Origin: Puniceicoccaceae bacterium
Lineage (GTDB): Bacteria > Verrucomicrobiota > Verrucomicrobiia > Opitutales > Coraliomargaritaceae
Direction of reading: 5' to 3'
Length of the DNA: 64,000 nt
Assembly (NCBI GenBank): GCA_018402305.1
Contig: JAGYJE010000006.1
Span: 116,949-180,948 of the forward strand
Shown here: piece after piece, positions 1-12,667 of the stretch
Layout: each line of letters starts with the position of its first letter
How positions within the stretch are numbered: position 1 is the first letter of the stretch
Made by a program: the position numbers and the translations under genes
The notes under the pieces: generated by a model
Told to the model about the DNA's origin: nothing
The model's input: only the letters and a program-made list of their open reading frames with translations
Database searches by the model: none

Positions 1-1528
1 TGTTCAGCAGCTCAGCATTGCCCGACAGGTGGACCTGCCTGGCAATCAATTGGTCGAGTTCCTGACTCGCCCTTAACTCCAACCCGTGCGACTCAAGCCG
101 GCCGTGGGTGATTTCGTAAATAGCAAAACCGGCGGCGAATGCCAGCCCACAATAAGCCATTCGGAGCGGAAGCCCCCGACCCGGAGATGGCTGCTTTGGA
201 AAACTGGCCTTTGTCAGAATGGACAGAAGCAACACACCGTAAAGGAGCATCGCCGGCACATGAAGGACAAAGGTGGTCGCCATGCAAAGAGCAAAGCCGA
301 GAAAGCCCGTCAGCCCGAGCGTAAGAAAAAATCGCGTCGGGGGCATAACCACCGCCCCCTCGTTTTGCAGCTTCAAGCCAAAGGGCTGCTGACGCCATAC
401 CTGCCATGCTTTCCAGACGATAAAGAGCACCGGCAGTCCGAATAAAATGATCCCGGCGATCCCCAGCTGGCTGAGAATCAGCAGGTAGTCGTTGTGCGGG
501 CTCTCCGGCGTTTTCGCAAGCGAAACCCGCGGGCTTTGCTCAAATGCCGAACCGTACGCACCCGCCCCCACGCCCTGCAGCGGGTGCTCTGCTGCCATCG
601 CGAGGGCTTCCCCCCAAAGCACCAAGCGCAGGCCTTCGCCATCTTCTGCGAGGGCTCGGACGAGCCCGCGCTCAAAGAGTGGGTGGAAGGAGACCGTCAA
701 GAGCAGCGCCGCCCCAACAGCGGCTGCCCCAAGCGCCGAGAGCAGAAAACGCTGCCGAAGCTTCCGATAACAAAACCAGGGAACCGCGCCGACCAACAAA
801 ACCAAAAGCACCCCGGCCCAGTAAACCTGCGTCATAGCCACCGTGGCCATGACCACCAGTGCGATATAAAAAAACAAAACACGCAGAATCTTCGGCAAGC
901 GGCGGACGGCTGCTAAAGTTAACAGCACCGGAAGGAAGACCAGCAAGAAAGCCGCCAGGGTGAACGGATCCGCGAAGACGCCCGTAGCCTGTCCAAAGTA
1001 GCGCTCCGGCAAAACAAGCTGAAACTCCGTAAAGGCCCCCGTGATCCTGCCGGGATCATGAAAAAACTGGTAACAGCCGTTGAAAACAGCAAGCAGCACG
1101 GGAAAGAAACTGATGAGCAAAAGCGCCCAGAGATGCGCCCGCGTCTCCACATCATTACAGAGCACCCACAAGACAACGAAAGCCTGTAGCGCATAAATCA
1201 ACTCATGCCAGCCCAACCAAGGCACCGGCGTGATATAGAGGACACTGATCAGTAACCAAGCCAGCGCGGGAAGGAACCAGAGCGGCGTGAAACTTAGCCG
1301 ATGCGAGCGCTTGCGGTTAACGAGCAGCCGAATCCCATGCAACCCAAGCAACAAGCTATAGAGCGACAATAAAACGACTTGGGTGTCCGGCAGAACCCCT
1401 CCGAGGTGAACCGTCGTCAGGACAATGATGGCCCCCAGGCAAAACGTGATCAGCCAATCCAGAAAATTAGCCCAGCTGAGCTTACTGAAAAACCCTACGT
1501 TTCCTTTTTTATCAATGATTGTGGACAT
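1..1528 (-). CDS. O-antigen ligase family (Wzy_C-like) membrane protein, 3' end cut by window edge
   Basis: Manual reverse-strand translation from ATG at 1528 stays open (MSTIIDKKGNVGFFSKLSWANFLDWL...), many TM segments and in-frame PHNDYL hallmark at ~490-540; absent from the ORF track because its stop lies outside the window. Confidence 0.75.
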   Translation of the reverse strand, partial: MSTIIDKKGNVGFFSKLSWANFLDWLITFCLGAIIVLTTVHLGGVLPDTQVVLLSLYSLLLGLHGIRLLVNRKRSHRLSFTPLWFLPALAWLLISVLYITPVPWLGWHELIYALQAFVVLWVLCNDVETRAHLWALLLISFFPVLLAVFNGCYQFFHDPGRITGAFTEFQLVLPERYFGQATGVFADPFTLAAFLLVFLPVLLTLAAVRRLPKILRVLFFYIALVVMATVAMTQVYWAGVLLVLLVGAVPWFCYRKLRQRFLLSALGAAAVGAALLLTVSFHPLFERGLVRALAEDGEGLRLVLWGEALAMAAEHPLQGVGAGAYGSAFEQSPRVSLAKTPESPHNDYLLILSQLGIAGIILFGLPVLFIVWKAWQVWRQQPFGLKLQNEGAVVMPPTRFFLTLGLTGFLGFALCMATTFVLHVPAMLLYGVLLLSILTKASFPKQPSPGRGLPLRMAYCGLAFAAGFAIYEITHGRLESHGLELRASQELDQLIARQVHLSGNAELLN

Positions 1529-1664
1529 GGATCACTCACGAGACGGGCGAATTTTTCCAGCCTAGGCAATAGACTGTTGCCACTCAGGCAACTCCTTAAT
1601 TTCCTTATATATTGACCATTCCCGATGAACTTATATCGCTCACCAAGGTCGCTTTCGTTCTGTT

Positions 1665-2360
1665 ATGAAAAAATCACTCCTCATTATTGCCGCAGCCATT
1701 CTGCTCAGCGCCCTCTCTTTGCGCGCTTACTTCGCACTCATCCCGCCCCCGGAGGCAAGCCTCGAAGCACCGATTGCCACCATTGTCCCCGAGGTTCTCA
1801 ACGGGTGGACAATCCGCGACCTTGACATGGCCGAGTCCCCGGAATCCAGCGCCCGCATCAGTGAGTTCCTGAATTTTGACGACGCTTTATTTCGCGTCTT
1901 TGAACGCGGCGACACCTTTATTGGCCTCTATATTGCCTACTGGACTCCCGGAAAAGCCTCCTACCGCTGGGCCGGTGCCCATACGCCGGACACCTGCTGG
2001 GTGCTCAACGGATGGACCTGCCTCGAACGCGAATACAGCATCCCTTTTGCTCATGAGGCGACCACCTTCCAGCCCGCTGAGTTTGGCGTCTACGTAAAAG
2101 ACGGCTCCGCACAAAACGTTTACTTCTGGCACCTGGTCGGCGGCGAGGCCTTTGGCTACGAGCAACAGGGCACACCCAATATTTTTGCGGCCCTCATCGA
2201 CATCCAGAAGCATGGCCTCAACCTGCGCGAAGAGCAGTTCTTTATCCGCCTATCCAGCAATAAAACACTCGATGAACTCAAGCGGATGGAGGGTTTTGAT
2301 GCGATTCTCGACAGCCTCAGCGAGCTCGGCTTGGCCAAGCAAAACCAGGTTCTTCCCTAA
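1665..2360 (+). CDS. Exosortase-associated EpsI-family protein
   Basis: 231 aa, N-terminal TM/signal, HTPDTCWVLNGW motif and overall EpsI-like pattern. Confidence 0.72.
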   Translation: MKKSLLIIAAAILLSALSLRAYFALIPPPEASLEAPIATIVPEVLNGWTIRDLDMAESPESSARISEFLNFDDALFRVFERGDTFIGLYIAYWTPGKASYRWAGAHTPDTCWVLNGWTCLEREYSIPFAHEATTFQPAEFGVYVKDGSAQNVYFWHLVGGEAFGYEQQGTPNIFAALIDIQKHGLNLREEQFFIRLSSNKTLDELKRMEGFDAILDSLSELGLAKQNQVLP

Positions 2361-2408
2361 TAGCACTTCAAAGAATTCTTAGAAGTGCGAGTACTCGGAC
2401 ATCAGGAA

Positions 2409-2443
2409 TAAAAAAACCGGCCACTCGCAGGGAGTGGCCGGTT
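2409..2443 (-). terminator. Rho-independent terminator downstream of glnK
   Basis: 12-bp perfect stem aaccggccactc/gagtggccggtt, followed on the minus strand by a T tract. Confidence 0.8.
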
Positions 2444-2538
2444 CGTTTCGATCGATCTGAGAGGTGTTTTCCGCTCTATTGAGCCGATCAGCCCATTCTT
2501 TCAGCCCCGTCCCAGGGGGGGCTGAAAGGGGAGGGACT

Positions 2539-4385
<1,847 letters not shown>

Positions 4386-4658
4386 TATGTTGTTCTAGTT
4401 AGGTTGATTGCTTTGTCGTTTAGGAATTGAAATCGCAGCGTTTTAAAACCACGAGCGTTGCGCAGACGTGCGAACGTGTTTGAACCTAGCAGTCGCTATG
4501 CCAAATCAGTCGACTTACCTTAAACCCCTCTGAGCTTGCCTGCAGGTCAAACCCCTAAATTACGCTTATTAATCCCCATCAACACTTTAAGAAACTTGTG
4601 CTTTTTTGTAAAATTTGCACAACCTTGAAGTTTGAGCCAAATTACGAACCGAACGCAG

Positions 4659-5735
4659 CTAGTTTTCCTCTGTGGTCGACGTTCGCCGCTGCCCTGCCAC
4701 GCCACTGCCCACCTGGCCATTGCCGGAGAGAAGAACCGCCACGGGCCGGGTGGCCGGGAAGTAAGAGCAGACGATCATGATGATCACCGTAATCGGCACG
4801 CAGAGAAACATACCCGGGATACCCCAAATCGACCCCCACAGTCCCAGTGACAACAGTATCACGATGGGGCTCAGATTCAGCCGGTTCCCCATCAGCCGGG
4901 GCTCCAGCAGGCTGCCGATAGAGAACTGCACGGCTGTAAGCACGGAAATGGTCACGATGAAGGGCCCCAGAGTGTCGAACTGGACCAGTGTGAGGAGGGA
5001 GGGAAAGGCGGTCGCGATGATCGATCCGATGGTCGGAATAAAGTTCAGTAAAAAAATCAAAACCGCCCAGAAGCTGGCAAAATCAACCCCCACAATTTTC
5101 AAAACGAGATAACTGAGTACGCCGGTCGCGGCACTGGTCAGAACCTTGATCCCAACATAGGTGCGTATATCCGCACGCATTTTGCCGATCATCTCGAAGG
5201 CATCTGCCTGCCGCTGTGGATCCCGCACGATGGCCTTTATTTTATTGGGAAAGGTGCGCTGCTCCAAGAGGAGAAAAATGAGGTAGACGATGATGATTCC
5301 CGTATTACTCACAAGTGCCCGCACGGTTGCCCCAAAACTCTGCAAGTAGGCACCAAAATCAAGCCGCTTGAGAATCTCCTGGATATTGGGCACCTCTTCC
5401 ACACCGACCCAGCTGTACCACTGATAGATCAGCTTCTCCAGATTCTGCTGATAGTCGGGCGCGACGCGGATGACGCTTTGTATGTTGATCGTGATCAACT
5501 GAACGAGGTAGGTCAGCGAAAGTAAAATCACCGCGATGGCCAGAACCATCGCCACCGGCCCCGGCACGGTAAAGCGGCCCACCCGCAAAGCGCCGATGGC
5601 GTGGGCCAGTATGCTGATAAGGTAGGCCACCGCGCCGGCTATAACAAGCGGCAGGAGCAGGGATTGGCCGATGTAGAGGAGGAAGAAAGTCAGAAATACT
5701 ATGACCATCCCCATGGCGATTTTTTGAACTCTCAT
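4659..5735 (-). CDS. AI-2E family transporter
   Basis: Multi-TM, LNFIPTIGSIIATAFPSLL and GIPGMFLCVPITVIIMI motifs. Confidence 0.85.
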   Translation of the reverse strand: MRVQKIAMGMVIVFLTFFLLYIGQSLLLPLVIAGAVAYLISILAHAIGALRVGRFTVPGPVAMVLAIAVILLSLTYLVQLITINIQSVIRVAPDYQQNLEKLIYQWYSWVGVEEVPNIQEILKRLDFGAYLQSFGATVRALVSNTGIIIVYLIFLLLEQRTFPNKIKAIVRDPQRQADAFEMIGKMRADIRTYVGIKVLTSAATGVLSYLVLKIVGVDFASFWAVLIFLLNFIPTIGSIIATAFPSLLTLVQFDTLGPFIVTISVLTAVQFSIGSLLEPRLMGNRLNLSPIVILLSLGLWGSIWGIPGMFLCVPITVIIMIVCSYFPATRPVAVLLSGNGQVGSGVAGQRRTSTTEEN

Positions 5736-5801
5736 AATTTAAAATTTTTCGGAGCGCTTCGAGCCAGGACGCTTCACCCCGGTCAGCACAGCCACCGATC
5801 C

Positions 5802-6587
5802 TCAGCCGGCTCCCTCTCCAGCGCTTCGCCGATTCCACCCGACACAGTCCTCGTAGCGTACGCCCGCTCCGCCAAATAGATCCAGAGCGCTCCCAATCGT
5901 TAAATCAACGCGACCACCGCTGAGACTTTCGACCTGACCCAGAGCCGCCAGCGTCTGCGCGCCCCCTGCGTACGTCACCGGCCGCGGCGCATGTTGACCC
6001 AAAAACACCACCAGCTCAGCGTCAATCCCCGCACATTGGCCTTCAACATCGGCGGCATGCACTAAAAATTCGGCACAGGACCCGGAAAGTCTCTCCAGCA
6101 CCTCTGCTGTCAACCCGAGGTTCGTCAGAGTCTGCCAACGATTCATTGCAATCACCCACCCGCCAGCGACCGCCCGACAGCTCAAGTCGATCACAATCCG
6201 CTCAGCGCCAATTGCGGCGACGAGCGCATCCAGCCGTTCGGCAAGAAAGCTGCCCTCACTATCAAATAACCATGAAGTGACAATAACATGGCTGGCACCG
6301 GCCTCAAGCCACTCCCTCGCGTTACCGGGATGGATTCCACCGCCAACCTGCAAGCCCCCCGGATAAATGGAGAGTGCCTCCCGCGCCGCAGTGTCGTTGC
6401 CGGGCCCCAACTTAATGACGTGCCCCCCAAGCAAGGCATCTCGACGATAGATTTCGGCATAATAGCCCGCGGAATGCACACTCACGAAATTGGTTTGGAG
6501 CCCGTTGCCCTCATCACTCATGCTGGAACCCACAAGCTGTTTAACTTGGCCATGATGAAGATCAATGCACGGACGGAATTTCGTCAT
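5802..6587 (-). CDS. hisA: Phosphoribosylformimino-5-aminoimidazole carboxamide ribotide isomerase, eukaryote (HIS6)-like type
   Basis: MTKFRPCIDLHHGQVKQLVG, TNFVSVHSAGYYAEIYRRD, HVIKLGPGNDTAAREAL, LQVGGGI, VIVTSWLF, IVIDLSCR, VIAMNRWQTLT, FLVHAADVEGQCAGID, VTYAGGA. Confidence 0.92.
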   Translation of the reverse strand: MTKFRPCIDLHHGQVKQLVGSSMSDEGNGLQTNFVSVHSAGYYAEIYRRDALLGGHVIKLGPGNDTAAREALSIYPGGLQVGGGIHPGNAREWLEAGASHVIVTSWLFDSEGSFLAERLDALVAAIGAERIVIDLSCRAVAGGWVIAMNRWQTLTNLGLTAEVLERLSGSCAEFLVHAADVEGQCAGIDAELVVFLGQHAPRPVTYAGGAQTLAALGQVESLSGGRVDLTIGSALDLFGGAGVRYEDCVGWNRRSAGEGAG

Positions 6588-6867
6588 AAAACGGCATTGC
6601 GCTCAATCAAACAAGGCTGGCAAGAATAATCAGCCAAAAGGAAAAAAATGCTTGAACCCGGCAGGCATCGAAGCATCCTTGGTTGAGACTCCCACAACAC
6701 CAATTATCACTACCAATCAGGATTTTACTATGAAACACGCTTCATCCAACTCGCCCGCAAGTCATATTTCTACTTCATCCGCTTCATCCACTCCCTTCCG
6801 TTCCTCCCTCTTTCCTTTTTTCAAGTTTGGGCTCGCAGGCGCGACGATGCTCCCGGCTTTGATCGCA

Positions 6868-6915
6868 GTTGTCTTGTCAGCCGTCTTGCCAGCCGTCTTG
6901 CCAGCCGTCATTCCA
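6868..6915 (+). repeat. 12-bp tandem repeat (gccgtcttgcca type, 4 units)
   Basis: gttgtcttgtca gccgtcttgcca gccgtcttgcca gccgtcattcca; encodes AVLP repeats in the signal-peptide region. Confidence 0.85.
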
Positions 6916-6972
6916 GGAGCTATCCCAGGGCTACATGCACAATCACCTGCTGCGGTCGAGGCTCTCGACGCC

Positions 6973-7020
6973 ACAGAGTCCTCCACAGAGTCCTCCACAG
7001 AGTCCTCCACAGAGTCCTCC
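6973..7020 (+). repeat. 12-bp perfect tandem repeat x4 (acagagtcctcc)
   Basis: Four identical units encoding TESS repeats. Confidence 0.95.
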
Positions 7021-8364
7021 ACCCCGGGTGCCATTGATGCTGAAACCCTGCAAGCAATCGCAGCGGGAGACGAGGCCGCAGTGGCCAGTGCACTCGCTGC
7101 GCTGGGAGCTGACGCTGGTGACGCCGCTAGCTTCGCCGCCGCGGTGAATGCAATCATTACACAGGTTCAAGCTTCTGGTTTCGCCGCGCAGTCGACCTCT
7201 GAAATCAGCCAGCTTACGTTCGCGCTCGGTGCCGGCAGCACCCGTTTCGCTGCGGCATCCGCGCGGGCACGGCGGGCACGGCCGCAGCCGACGTCACGGA
7301 GCGGATCAGCTTGGCTGCCAATGCAGCCGCTACAGCGACATTTGAGGCGTCCTCGGGCGCCAATGCGACCAGCGAATCCCTCGCTGCTTCAGTCAGCGGA
7401 TTTATCGCCGGTTCGGCAAAAACCGCGTTGGAACTCAATCTCGACAAAAAGGTCGTGACCGGAACCTCCTCCGCCGGCGGTGCCAGTGTGACCCGCTTTG
7501 CCGCGCTCATTGGCGCGGATGCCGAACAGACGACTCAAATTGTAAAGGATGCCGCCTCGGCTACCGCGGCTGCCATCGCCTCAGCCACCGCTGCGGTCAC
7601 CCCAGAAGCCGAGGTCCGGCAAACCACCGAAGGGGCTTCCATTGTTGGATTTATTACAGGCGCTGCAAAAACGGCCAGCGAAAATAACATGGACGTCGCT
7701 TCGTTGACAAATGCTGCGGCATCGGGCTCCTCCCAAGGTGCTGTTTTGGCCGCCGCCGCATCGGGTTCTAACCCACGGCGGCGGCCGCCCAAACCGCGGC
7801 CGCTGGAGCTGCTCAAGGCGCCGTTGAAGCTGCTGAGGCAATTGGAATGGATCCGCTGTCACGGTGCAAGCAGCTGCGGCAGGCTCCGCGAACAGGTGCC
7901 GCAGGGCGACTCAAGCAGGCCTTTCCGCGGCAGCAACCGCGGCCGTCTCTGCGGCCTCTTCATCTGGTTCGCAACAAGGCGCAGCAGCAGGGGCGGCCAA
8001 CACTGGTATCAATCCGAGCTCTGTTATTGACGCGGCGGCGGAAGGTGCGGGCGAAGGAGATGGTGGAGGCGAACCCACCTTTACCCCTCCACCCGTAATC
8101 ACGCCAGAAGACGGTGATATCATTGTGGTGAGTCCGGAATCTGGCAGCTAAATTCGCCTGCAATTTCAGTTTTCTGGGCCGGCCCATGGCCACTCACAAC
8201 CGGCTTCTGGCCGAGCTTCAGTCAGTTCCAGCTCCTGCCCCTGTGCAACTGGCAGTCCATGGGTGCTGAAACCTCCCTACTGTGCCTCGGTTAGAGCACT
8301 ACCCCCTCCGGAGTACTGCATCAGTTAGCTGGGGCTTCTTTTTCTTGAATCACTTTGCGGCGAC

Positions 8365-9231
8365 ATGCGCTATCTTGCAATCGTTTCAGCCATCTGGGCT
8401 TTTTCCTTTGGTCTCATTGGCAATACGCTGAATGGAATCGATCCGTTTTTTATTGCCACGGCCCGGCTTGCGATTGCCAGTCTACTCTTCCTGCCCTTCC
8501 TTCGCTTTTCTGCAATGCCTTCGGGCTGTCATCTCAAATTGATCGCTTGCGGTGGATTGCAGTTTGGCCTGATGTCGGTGTGCTATCTCAAAGCGTTCCA
8601 GTACATCCCCTCGCATCTGGTTGCGCTCTTTTCGATTCTCACACCTGTCTACGTCATTCTTGTTCACGAACTGCGGGAGCGCCGTTTCAACCCCCGCTTG
8701 CTCTACCCTCCTCTTCTTTCTGTTTTGGGAGCGGCCATTATCAACGGCCAAGCCAGTCCCGCGGGCTCCATTTGGAGAGGCTTCCTTCTGATGCAAATTG
8801 CCGGCTTGTTTTTTGCGATTGGCCAGGTTGGCTATCGTGGATGGAAGCGTCGCCATCCTGAAACCAAAGATCATCAGGTTTTCGCCCTTCTCTTGATAGG
8901 CGGCTTCCTCGTGGCTGCCCCCGCCAGTGGCTTCTTTAGCGATTGGTCTGCGGTCCGCCTGGAAAGCCAACAACTCGCGGTCCTGGTTTACCTTGGTAGC
9001 ATTGCCTCCGGACTCGGTTTTTTTCTCTGGAACAAAGGTGCCGCCCTCACTCACCCAAGCACACTCGCGGTCTTCAACAATGCAGTCGTACCCCTCGCGA
9101 TGGCAGCCTCGCTTTTTGTATTCGGTGAAGTTGCCGATCTAAGCGCTGCAGCATTGGGTCGCTTGCTTCTGGGTGCCGCCTGTATCGGCGGAGCCATCCT
9201 CTTTGCCGAAAAAATGCAGTTCAAAAACTAG
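8365..9231 (+). CDS. EamA/DMT family transporter
   Basis: ~10 TM segments; two EamA-like halves. Confidence 0.85.
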   Translation: MRYLAIVSAIWAFSFGLIGNTLNGIDPFFIATARLAIASLLFLPFLRFSAMPSGCHLKLIACGGLQFGLMSVCYLKAFQYIPSHLVALFSILTPVYVILVHELRERRFNPRLLYPPLLSVLGAAIINGQASPAGSIWRGFLLMQIAGLFFAIGQVGYRGWKRRHPETKDHQVFALLLIGGFLVAAPASGFFSDWSAVRLESQQLAVLVYLGSIASGLGFFLWNKGAALTHPSTLAVFNNAVVPLAMAASLFVFGEVADLSAAALGRLLLGAACIGGAILFAEKMQFKN

Positions 9232-9308
9232 GCAGTGCTTTACAAGTGCCGGCTGAAGGCCTTTATTCCTCTCCTTCTATTCCAGTACACCTACAACACT
9301 CAATAATC

Positions 9309-9779
9309 ATGGCACTGACACAGGGAAACCAAGCACCCGATTTTACTCTCAAAACCAAAACGGCCGACGGACTGAAGGACCTTACTTTAAGCGATAACTT
9401 CGGAAAAAAGAAAACAGTCCTCCTTTTCTTCCCGCTGGCCTTTACCAGTGTCTGCATGGATGAAATGTGCACCGTAAACTCCGGCTTGCAGGCCTACAAA
9501 GCTCTCAATGCGGAGGTCTACGGCATCTCGGTGGACAGCCCCTTCACGCAGGAAAAGATGGCGCTTGTCGACAACCTTCAATTTCCGCTGCTCAGTGATT
9601 TTAACAAGGAAGTCGCCGCGGCCTACGACGTGCTTTACGAGGAGCTCCTCGGTTTCAAGGGCGTCGCCAAACGCTCGGCCTTTGTGATCGATGAGAATGG
9701 GACCATCGTCTACAGCGAGTCTTCCGACGACCCCAAGCAAATGCCCGATTTTAATGCCATCAAAGCAGCCCTGGCTTAG
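9309..9779 (+). CDS. Redoxin/peroxiredoxin (AhpC/TSA type)
   Basis: [48 protein letters not shown]. Confidence 0.87.
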   Translation: MALTQGNQAPDFTLKTKTADGLKDLTLSDNFGKKKTVLLFFPLAFTSVCMDEMCTVNSGLQAYKALNAEVYGISVDSPFTQEKMALVDNLQFPLLSDFNKEVAAAYDVLYEELLGFKGVAKRSAFVIDENGTIVYSESSDDPKQMPDFNAIKAALA

Positions 9780-9780
9780 C

Positions 9781-9863
<83 letters not shown>

Positions 9864-9868
9864 GAAAA

Positions 9869-12640
9869 ATGAGCGATCCGTTCAACGTCATCAAAGAGCT
9901 CAACGGCTCGAAATACTACAGCCTCCCCGCACTCGAATCTCAGCCGGGCATGGGAAACATTTCACGCCTGCCCGTCAGCATCCGTATCGTGCTCGAATCG
10001 GTTCTGCGCAATTGCGATGGTAAAAAGGTCCTGGAGGCCGACGTTAAAGCGCTTGCCAACTGGAGCGCCACAGAGAAAAGCAGTAAAGAAATTCCGTTTG
10101 TGGTCTCTCGTGTTGTCTTGCAAGACTTCACGGGCGTCCCACTCCTCGTCGACCTCGCTGCGATGCGCGATGCCGTCAAGAAATTAGGCAAAGACCCGTC
10201 CGTCATTGAGCCGCTCGTTCCGGTCGATTTGGTTGTCGACCACTCCGTGCAGGTCGACCGCTCCGGCTCGGCCAATGCCTTCCTCGAAAATCTCAAGATC
10301 GAGTTTTCCCGGAACAAGGAGCGTTACCAATTCCTCAAATGGGGGCAGCAGGCCTTTGAAACTTTCAGCGTGGTTCCACCCGCCATTGGGATTGTCCACC
10401 AGGTCAACCTGGAATATCTGGCGAAGGTCGTCTTCGAAAAAGAGGGCGTGCTTTACCCGGATACACTCGTCGGCACCGACTCCCATACCACCATGATTAA
10501 CGGTTTGGGCATCGTTGGCTGGGGCGTGGGTGGTATCGAGGCGGAATCCGGCATGCTCGGTCAGCCGGTTTACTTCCAGACTCCAGAGGTGGTCGGCGTG
10601 CACCTCACCGGGGACCTGCCGGAAGGGACGACCGCCACGGACCTGACCTTGCGCATCACTGAAATGCTTCGCGAGGCGAAGGTCGTCGGTAAGTTTGTCG
10701 AGTTCTACGGCGAGGGTGCCGCTAAGCTCAGCCTGGCTGACCGCGCCACGGTCGCCAATATGGCGCCGGAATACGGTGCGACTATGGGCTTTTTTCCCGT
10801 TGATGAAAAATCGCTCGACTACCTCCGCCTGACCGGCCGCGACGAAGCGCAAATCGAACGGGTGAAAAGTTATTACGAGGCCCAAGGCATGTTCGGTATC
10901 CCCCGCAAGGGCGACATCGATTACTCAATCAATCTCGATCTCGATATCAGCAGTATTGTCCCGTGCGTCTCAGGCCCCAAACGTCCGCAGGACCGCATTG
11001 CCGTGCCCGCCCTGAAGGAGCGTTTCAACAGCCTACTGGAGATGCCCGCCGCTGAAGGCGGGTTTGGCATCCGCCGTGAAGATTTGCCCAAGCGGATCCG
11101 CGTCAAGGAGCCCGTCGCTGCGGGTGGCCGCGACGAACCCGACCGAGACAAGCGCGTGGGCGGCTTGTCAGAGCTTCCCGCAAACCAGGCAGCCGCCGAA
11201 AATGATCTCCCGGAGATCCGCCATGGCCAGGTACTCATCGCGGCCATTACGAGTTGCACCAATACTTCCAATCCTTCTGTCATGATCGCCGCAGGCCTCG
11301 TCGCCCGCAAAGCCCGCGAAAAAGGACTCAAGGTCAACGAGCTCGTTAAAACGTCGCTCGGCCCCGGCTCGCGCGTTGTCACCGACTATCTCGAAGAAAC
11401 TGACCTGCAAAAAGACCTGGATGCTCTCGGCTTCAACCTGGTTGGCTATGGCTGCACGACTTGCATCGGTAATTCAGGCCCACTGGACCCCGCTATCGAA
11501 GAAGCCCTCAAGGAGGGCAACATCGTCGGCGCCTCCGTCCTCTCGGGGAACCGTAATTTTGAAGCTCGCGTCCACGGGGCACTGAAGGCTTCGTTCCTCA
11601 TGTCGCCACCCCTGGTCGTTGCCTACGCGCTCGCTGGCACGGTCAATATTGACCTGGCCAGCGATGCCATCGGCACTGGCAGTGATGGGCAACCCGTTTA
11701 CCTGAAGGACATTTGGCCAAGCAACCATGAGATCGAATCACTCGTTCTCTCCGGCCTGAAGCCCGAGATGTTCCGTAAAAAATACGGCGATCTCAATGCA
11801 GCCAACCCGGAATGGAATACGATCCAATCCAGCACGGGCGCAATTTACGGCTGGGACGAGCAGTCCACCTATATCCAAAGCCCCCCCTTCTTTGAGGGCT
11901 TTGGTATGGAAGCCGGCAGCATTCGTGAACTTCTCGACCTGCGCCCCCTTGCCATTGCGGGTGATTCAATTACAACAGACCACATCTCCCCGGCTGGTGC
12001 CATCAAAGAAGACGGCCCCGCCGGACGCTTCCTCAAGGAAAGCAGCGTGGAGAAGAAAGACTTTAACAGTTTCGGCTCGCGCCGGGGTAACGACCGCATC
12101 ATGACGCGGGGCACCTTTGCCAATGTTCGCTTTAAAAATAAAATGGCTGCGGGCAAAGAAGGAGGCTTCACCAAGCTGATGCCGGAGGGCACACCGATGG
12201 ACATCTTTGATGCCGCCCGGGAATACAGAAATCGGGGCACCGGCCTCATCGTCATCGCAGGCGAGGATTATGGAATGGGCAGCTCACGGGACTGGGCTGC
12301 CAAAGGCACCGCCCTTCTCGGCGTGAAGGCCGTTGTCGCCAAAAGCTTTGAGCGCATCCACCGCAGTAATCTTATCGGTATGGGCGTCCTACCCTTCCAG
12401 TTTCCCGAAGGTGTCGGTGACGAAAGCCTCGGCCTCACCGGCGAAGAAACCTTTTCCCTGCTCGGCCTCTCCGACCGCATTCAACCGGGTCAGCAAATCA
12501 CCATGGAGATTGCTTCCCCCGATGGCAGCCGGCGAAGCGTTGACCTCACTCTGCGCATCGATACCGAGATCGAGATCGAATACTACCGCCACGGTGGCAT
12601 CCTTCAATACGTGCTTCGCGACATACTATCCGAATCCTGA
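9869..12640 (+). CDS. acnA: Aconitate hydratase
   Basis: AcnA/IRP motifs: [67 protein letters not shown]. Confidence 0.97.
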   Translation: MSDPFNVIKELNGSKYYSLPALESQPGMGNISRLPVSIRIVLESVLRNCDGKKVLEADVKALANWSATEKSSKEIPFVVSRVVLQDFTGVPLLVDLAAMRDAVKKLGKDPSVIEPLVPVDLVVDHSVQVDRSGSANAFLENLKIEFSRNKERYQFLKWGQQAFETFSVVPPAIGIVHQVNLEYLAKVVFEKEGVLYPDTLVGTDSHTTMINGLGIVGWGVGGIEAESGMLGQPVYFQTPEVVGVHLTGDLPEGTTATDLTLRITEMLREAKVVGKFVEFYGEGAAKLSLADRATVANMAPEYGATMGFFPVDEKSLDYLRLTGRDEAQIERVKSYYEAQGMFGIPRKGDIDYSINLDLDISSIVPCVSGPKRPQDRIAVPALKERFNSLLEMPAAEGGFGIRREDLPKRIRVKEPVAAGGRDEPDRDKRVGGLSELPANQAAAENDLPEIRHGQVLIAAITSCTNTSNPSVMIAAGLVARKAREKGLKVNELVKTSLGPGSRVVTDYLEETDLQKDLDALGFNLVGYGCTTCIGNSGPLDPAIEEALKEGNIVGASVLSGNRNFEARVHGALKASFLMSPPLVVAYALAGTVNIDLASDAIGTGSDGQPVYLKDIWPSNHEIESLVLSGLKPEMFRKKYGDLNAANPEWNTIQSSTGAIYGWDEQSTYIQSPPFFEGFGMEAGSIRELLDLRPLAIAGDSITTDHISPAGAIKEDGPAGRFLKESSVEKKDFNSFGSRRGNDRIMTRGTFANVRFKNKMAAGKEGGFTKLMPEGTPMDIFDAAREYRNRGTGLIVIAGEDYGMGSSRDWAAKGTALLGVKAVVAKSFERIHRSNLIGMGVLPFQFPEGVGDESLGLTGEETFSLLGLSDRIQPGQQITMEIASPDGSRRSVDLTLRIDTEIEIEYYRHGGILQYVLRDILSES

Positions 12641-12667
12641 ACCCAACCCGACCAGGAGCGCCCCGGC

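Larger units (their letters stand above)
6730..8151 (+). pseudogene. Ala-rich secreted protein gene interrupted by several apparent frameshifts
   Basis: Signal peptide and Ala/Ser-rich coding character continue across frames 1->3->2->1 (ORFs 6565-7458, 7311-8030, 7847-8098, 7864-8151). Confidence 0.6.

Noticed and set aside
8285-8330. tRNA-like string cggttagagcactaccccctccggagtac
   Set aside because: Resembles a D-arm/anticodon fragment, but no acceptor stem, T-arm or CCA context was found; a tRNAscan run would be decisive
11064-11285. Possible frame disruption or insertion inside acnA ([14 protein letters not shown] linker)
   Set aside because: The reading frame is continuous and the segment lies in the variable linker before the [14 protein letters not shown] motif
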